From the NCBI GenBank assembly GCA_910579105.1, contig CAJTRT010000071.1, positions 1-9,276 of the forward strand: 9,276 nucleotides of DNA, given 5' to 3'. The stretch comes from an uncultured Muribaculaceae bacterium. Its GTDB lineage: Bacteria > Bacteroidota > Bacteroidia > Bacteroidales > Muribaculaceae. A model generated the notes under the pieces. The model was given only the letters and a program-made list of their open reading frames with translations, did not search any database and was not told where the DNA came from. Positions 6,590 to 9,276 of the stretch are shown here, piece after piece (position 1 is the stretch's first letter; each line of letters starts with the position of its first letter). A program made the position numbers and the translations under genes.

Positions 6590-7156
6590 TCAGAAGGTGT
6601 AGTTGAAGCCGAACTGGATGTCGTTGGCGTCGACCCCGAAGCCGAAGCCGCTGTGCTCCCCGCCGTTGCGGGCGGCCTTGTTGGCTCCCTTGTAGCCCAG
6701 GAAGCCCACCTTGGCGATCAGGCTGAAATGGTTGTTGAGCGCCAGCGAGACACCCGGGCGGAAGCCGATGCCGTAGGTCGCGGCCAGGTCGGAATGGCCC
6801 CCTTCGTAGCCTGTGCGCCCCAGGCCTACCTCGACGGTGCCGTCGACGAAGACGCTCACCTTGTTGTTGCGGTAGAAGTTGTAGCGGATGTACGGGGCGA
6901 TGTTGAACATGTTGTAGCTCGTGTGGTCCTCGTAGTTGTGGTACCAGCCCAGCGACGCGCCGACGTAGTACTTTGGATTGAGCTTGTAGCCGATCTCGGG
7001 CTTGATGGCGACCTGGGTCGAGTGCTCGGTGATGTCGCGCCAGAAGCCTACGGCTCCGCCCACGTAGATCTTGTTGGTGTCGATGGTGATTTCCTCTGCC
7101 TGGACTGCCCCGGCGGCGGAAACGGCCAAGAGGGCCAGTGCGATTAACTTTTTCAT
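6590..7156 (-). CDS. Outer-membrane beta-barrel protein, 188 residues
   Basis: The reading starts at an ATG at 7154-7156 with a textbook signal peptide: MKK, hydrophobic LIALALLAVSAAGA, and a VQA cleavage site at about residue 20, leaving a mature protein of about 168 residues. The mature chain shows alternating beta strands (IYVGGAVGFW, VAIKPEIGYKL, YYVGASLGWYHN, MFNIAPYIRYNFY, VSVFVDGTVEVGL, LAATYGIGFRPGVSLAL, FSLIAKVGFLGYKG) and ends NYTF with the terminal Phe of outer-membrane barrels. The family is that of small porin-like barrels common in Bacteroidales; substrate and role are unknown. The mature protein is Gly/Tyr-rich and carries His-containing stretches (EHST, YHNYEDHTSY, GGHSD, GGEHSG), which may be loops. 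It is convergent with the 5720 gene. No TAnnTTTG box is visible upstream on its strand, so its promoter is unidentified; an inverted repeat at 7235-7254 is a candidate regulatory site. Confidence 0.9.
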   Translation of the reverse strand: MKKLIALALLAVSAAGAVQAEEITIDTNKIYVGGAVGFWRDITEHSTQVAIKPEIGYKLNPKYYVGASLGWYHNYEDHTSYNMFNIAPYIRYNFYRNNKVSVFVDGTVEVGLGRTGYEGGHSDLAATYGIGFRPGVSLALNNHFSLIAKVGFLGYKGANKAARNGGEHSGFGFGVDANDIQFGFNYTF

Positions 7157-7234
7157 ATCACGGATAGTTTTTAATTGTCGATTGTCGCCTCGGCGGCGTT
7201 GAGCGCTTGAGCCGCTGCCAGCGAGTTGATTGAA

Positions 7235-7254
7235 GCGTTTTCCAGTAAAAACGC
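7235..7254 (-). promoter_or_regulatory. Inverted repeat upstream of the 6590-7156 gene
   Basis: GCGTTTT (7235-7241) and AAAACGC (7248-7254) form a perfect 7-bp dyad around a 6-nt centre, about 80 bp upstream of the start codon of the minus-strand barrel gene. It may be an operator or a hairpin in its leader. Of the intergenic region 7157-7534, the first 78 bases (7157-7234) show nothing further that I can support. Confidence 0.3.
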
Positions 7255-7272
7255 ACCCGTCCCGGAAAAGTT

Positions 7273-7324
7273 CCCGCGGCCGCGGGCTTTAACAGTCCGC
7301 CCCCCTCCGCGGCTCTCCGCGGAG
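7273..7324. repeat. Cluster of GC palindromes between divergent genes
   Basis: Two strong dyads lie side by side: CCCGCGGCCGCGGG, a perfect 14-bp palindrome at 7273-7286, and CTCCGCGG-CTCT-CCGCGGAG at 7305-7324, an 8-bp stem with a tetraloop. They separate the minus-strand barrel gene from the str operon promoter. No T-tract follows the second on the plus strand. They may be a protein-binding site or simple structure in GC-rich DNA. Confidence 0.35.
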
Positions 7325-7360
7325 CCCGCCGCGTTTTCTTCGCGCCCGGGTGCGAAAATA

Positions 7361-7392
7361 TTTGGAAATCAGCGGGAAAATGCGTAACTTTG
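7361..7392 (+). promoter_or_regulatory. Bacteroidetes-type promoter of the str operon
   Basis: TTTG at 7361-7364, a 20-nt spacer and TAACTTTG at 7385-7392 give a full consensus match. Transcription would start near 7400, leaving a leader of about 135 nt before rpsL. This is the only convincing promoter ahead of rpsL-rpsG-fusA. Confidence 0.8.
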
Positions 7393-7417
7393 CCCTGCTT
7401 TTAAAGGCATTCCGCCT

Positions 7418-7458
7418 CCTCTCGGCCGTAACCCGTTGTGGGCCAGGCTGGTGAGAGG
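7418..7458 (+). promoter_or_regulatory. Hairpin in the rpsL leader
   Basis: CCTCTC (7418-7423) pairs with GAGAGG (7453-7458); inside it GGCC (7424-7427) can pair either with GGCC at 7441-7444 or with GGCT at 7446-7449. The result is a stem of about ten pairs with a bulge. It sits in the 5' untranslated region, about 75 nt before the rpsL start. Ribosomal-protein leaders often carry such structures, but this one matches no motif I know. Confidence 0.4.
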
Positions 7459-7534
7459 TGCGCGCCGTGTGCCGACCGAAAGCCCAGATTCAGGAGAAAG
7501 CAATTTAGAACTATAAAAATTTTAAGTAACTGAG

Positions 7535-7924
7535 ATGCCTACTATCCAGCAATTAGTAAGAAAAGGACGCGAGACTCTGGTGGACAAGAGCAAGTCGCCC
7601 GCCCTCGACAGCTGCCCCCAGCGCCGCGGCGTGTGCGTGCGCGTCTACACAACCACCCCCAAGAAGCCTAACTCGGCCATGCGAAAGGTGGCCCGCGTGC
7701 GCCTCACCAACGGCAAGGAGGTCAACTCCTACATCCCCGGCGAGGGCCACAACCTGCAGGAGCACTCGATCGTGCTCGTCCGCGGCGGCCGCGTGAAGGA
7801 CCTCCCCGGCGTGCGCTACCACATCGTGCGCGGAACCCTCGACACCAGCGGCGTGAAGGACCGCACCCAGCGCCGTTCCAAGTACGGAGCCAAGCGCCCC
7901 AAGGCCGGTGCCGCCAAGAAGTAA
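7535..7924 (+). CDS. rpsL: 30S ribosomal protein S12
   Basis: The 129-residue product is S12, the decoding-centre protein of the small subunit that monitors codon-anticodon pairing. Diagnostic segments are QLVRKGR (6-12), CPQRRGVCVRVYTTTPKKPNSAMRKVARVRL (27-57), YIPGEGHNLQEHS (66-78) and LVRGGRVKDLPGVRYH (81-96). Lys43 and Lys88, the usual sites of streptomycin-resistance mutation, are both the wild-type Lys, and Asp89, the residue methylthiolated by RimO in other bacteria, is present. The C-terminal tail (RSKYGAKRPKAGAAKK) is slightly longer than in E. coli. The ATG at 7535 follows an AT-rich stretch with no Shine-Dalgarno, normal for the phylum. It is the first gene of the str operon, with a 266-nt spacer before rpsG. 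Confidence 0.99.
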   Translation: MPTIQQLVRKGRETLVDKSKSPALDSCPQRRGVCVRVYTTTPKKPNSAMRKVARVRLTNGKEVNSYIPGEGHNLQEHSIVLVRGGRVKDLPGVRYHIVRGTLDTSGVKDRTQRRSKYGAKRPKAGAAKK

Positions 7925-8190
7925 TCCGCCTTCCGGGCAGAGCCTCCGCTAGGAGGCCGCGGAAAGCCGGGTGAAGCACTCTTAACGCACCCTTCGAGAA
8001 TCATACGGCATCCCGTTGTTTCTCCACCAAAACAATCAATTACACAAACCAGTTTTTGATTTCCCGAAGCTGAAAAGACAGGTTGAGTAAGCCAGGCGCC
8101 ACGGAGGTTCCGGAGCGCCGCTGAAGATTCCAGCCAGCCGCAAGAAACGAAAACACATCGCGCCGGACCGCCGGCGCACGAAAAGAAGAA
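7925..8190 (+). promoter_or_regulatory. Long structured rpsL-rpsG spacer, candidate S7 autoregulatory site
   Basis: This 266-nt gap has no ORF of its own on the sense strand and no clear promoter. It contains three hairpins. The first is at 7931-7964 (TTCCG/CGGAA outside, GCCTCC-GCTA-GGAGGC inside). The second is at 8095-8119 (GGCGC/GCGCC, a 2x2 internal loop, CGGA/TCCG, GGT loop). The third, at 8160-8177, is a perfect 7-bp GCGCCGG-ACCG-CCGGCGC, ending 13 nt before the rpsG ATG, followed by a purine tract AAAAGAAGAA. In E. coli the rpsL-rpsG spacer is where S7 represses its own translation; a similar role here is inference from position and structure. Confidence 0.45.
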
Positions 8191-8667
8191 ATGAGAAAAG
8201 CAAAGCCCCAAAAGCGGGTTATACTTCCCGATCCCGTGTTCCAGGACGTCAAGGTGACGAAGTTCGTCAACCACCTGATGTATGACGGAAAGAAGAACAC
8301 AGCGTTCACAATCTTCTACACCGCCCTCGAGACCGTGGGCGCCAAAATGCAGAACGAGGAGAAGACACCCCTCGAAATCTGGAAGAAGGCTCTCGAAAAC
8401 GTTACCCCCCAGGTGGAGGTGAAGTCGCGCCGCGTCGGTGGCGCCACCTTCCAGGTCCCCACCGAAATCCGTCCCGACCGCAAGGAGTCTATATCGATGA
8501 AGAACCTGATCAACTACGCCCGCAAGCGCGGCGGAAAGACCATGAGCGACAAGCTCGCCGCCGAGATCATGGACGCGTTCAACGACCAGGGCGGCGCCTT
8601 CAAGCGCAAGGAAGACATGCACAAGATGGCCGAGGCAAACCGCGCCTTCGCCCACTTCCGCTTCTGA
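8191..8667 (+). CDS. rpsG: 30S ribosomal protein S7
   Basis: The 158-residue product is S7, the primary binder that nucleates assembly of the 16S rRNA 3' major domain (the 30S head) and lies near the E site. The family signature is visible at residues 14-37: DPVFQDVKVTKFVNHLMYDG followed by KKNTA. Further family segments are VTPQVEVKSRRVGGATFQVPTEIRPDRK (71-98) and the C-terminal AFAHFRF (152-158). Length is that of the shorter S7 form. The ATG at 8191 follows an A/G-rich tract and a strong hairpin at 8160-8177, which may control translation. It is the second gene of the str operon, 51 nt before fusA. Confidence 0.99.
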   Translation: MRKAKPQKRVILPDPVFQDVKVTKFVNHLMYDGKKNTAFTIFYTALETVGAKMQNEEKTPLEIWKKALENVTPQVEVKSRRVGGATFQVPTEIRPDRKESISMKNLINYARKRGGKTMSDKLAAEIMDAFNDQGGAFKRKEDMHKMAEANRAFAHFRF

Positions 8668-8718
8668 GCCACGCGAAGCCCAAACGATTAGACAACCCTC
8701 TTTTTTCAACACTGAAAA

Positions 8719-9276
<558 letters not shown>

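Noticed and set aside
8053..8086. TTTTTG in the rpsL-rpsG spacer as a -33 of an internal promoter
   Set aside because: No TAnnTTTG follows at a suitable distance.
8701..8706. Run of six Ts between rpsG and fusA as a terminator
   Set aside because: No hairpin precedes it, and rpsG-fusA cotranscription is the normal arrangement.

Overview
The window looks like a chromosomal segment of a high-GC member of the Bacteroidetes, most likely a gut Bacteroidales (a Muribaculaceae-like organism would fit, but this is inference). Three lines support this. Three + strand copies of TAACTTTGC match the Bacteroidetes -7 box (TAnnTTTG), two of them with TTTG exactly 20 nt upstream. Start codons follow A-rich tracts rather than Shine-Dalgarno motifs. 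Two gene families are typical of the phylum: the alternative GlmU-like nucleotidyltransferase and DUF4954.

Left part, minus strand (1-2758): a GlmU-like sugar nucleotidyltransferase/acyltransferase (1550-2758), an Ala-rich protein of unknown function (772-1500), and the N-terminal 220 residues of a PhoH-family ATPase (1-662, running off the left edge). Middle, plus strand (2907-5489): rfbC (dTDP-4-dehydrorhamnose 3,5-epimerase) followed 45 nt later by a large DUF4954 protein. The two arms diverge from a short AT-rich patch in which a minus-strand promoter and a plus-strand -7 box overlap. Both arms therefore carry envelope-sugar or beta-helix proteins and may be co-regulated.

Centre-right (5490-7156): two convergent genes for small secreted beta-barrel outer-membrane proteins (5720-6358 + and 6590-7156 -). 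The first has a good promoter overlaid by a 16-bp tandem repeat that looks like an operator, and ends in a strong intrinsic terminator. Between the two genes lies a non-coding block bracketed by a 10-bp direct repeat.

Right part (7361-9276): the str operon rpsL-rpsG-fusA, transcribed rightward from a clear promoter at 7361-7392, with fusA cut by the right edge. It has a leader of about 140 nt with a hairpin and an unusually long 266-nt rpsL-rpsG spacer with three hairpins, the last ending 13 nt before the rpsG start. This is a plausible ribosomal-protein autoregulatory site.

I found no CRISPR array, tRNA, rRNA, transposase or obvious defence system. The coding content is mostly housekeeping and envelope. 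The points most worth following up are regulatory: the divergent overlapping promoters, the tandem operator-like repeat, the rpsL-rpsG spacer and the intergenic block near 6420-6540. The unknown 242-residue protein and the DUF4954 linkage to sugar-nucleotide genes also deserve a look.
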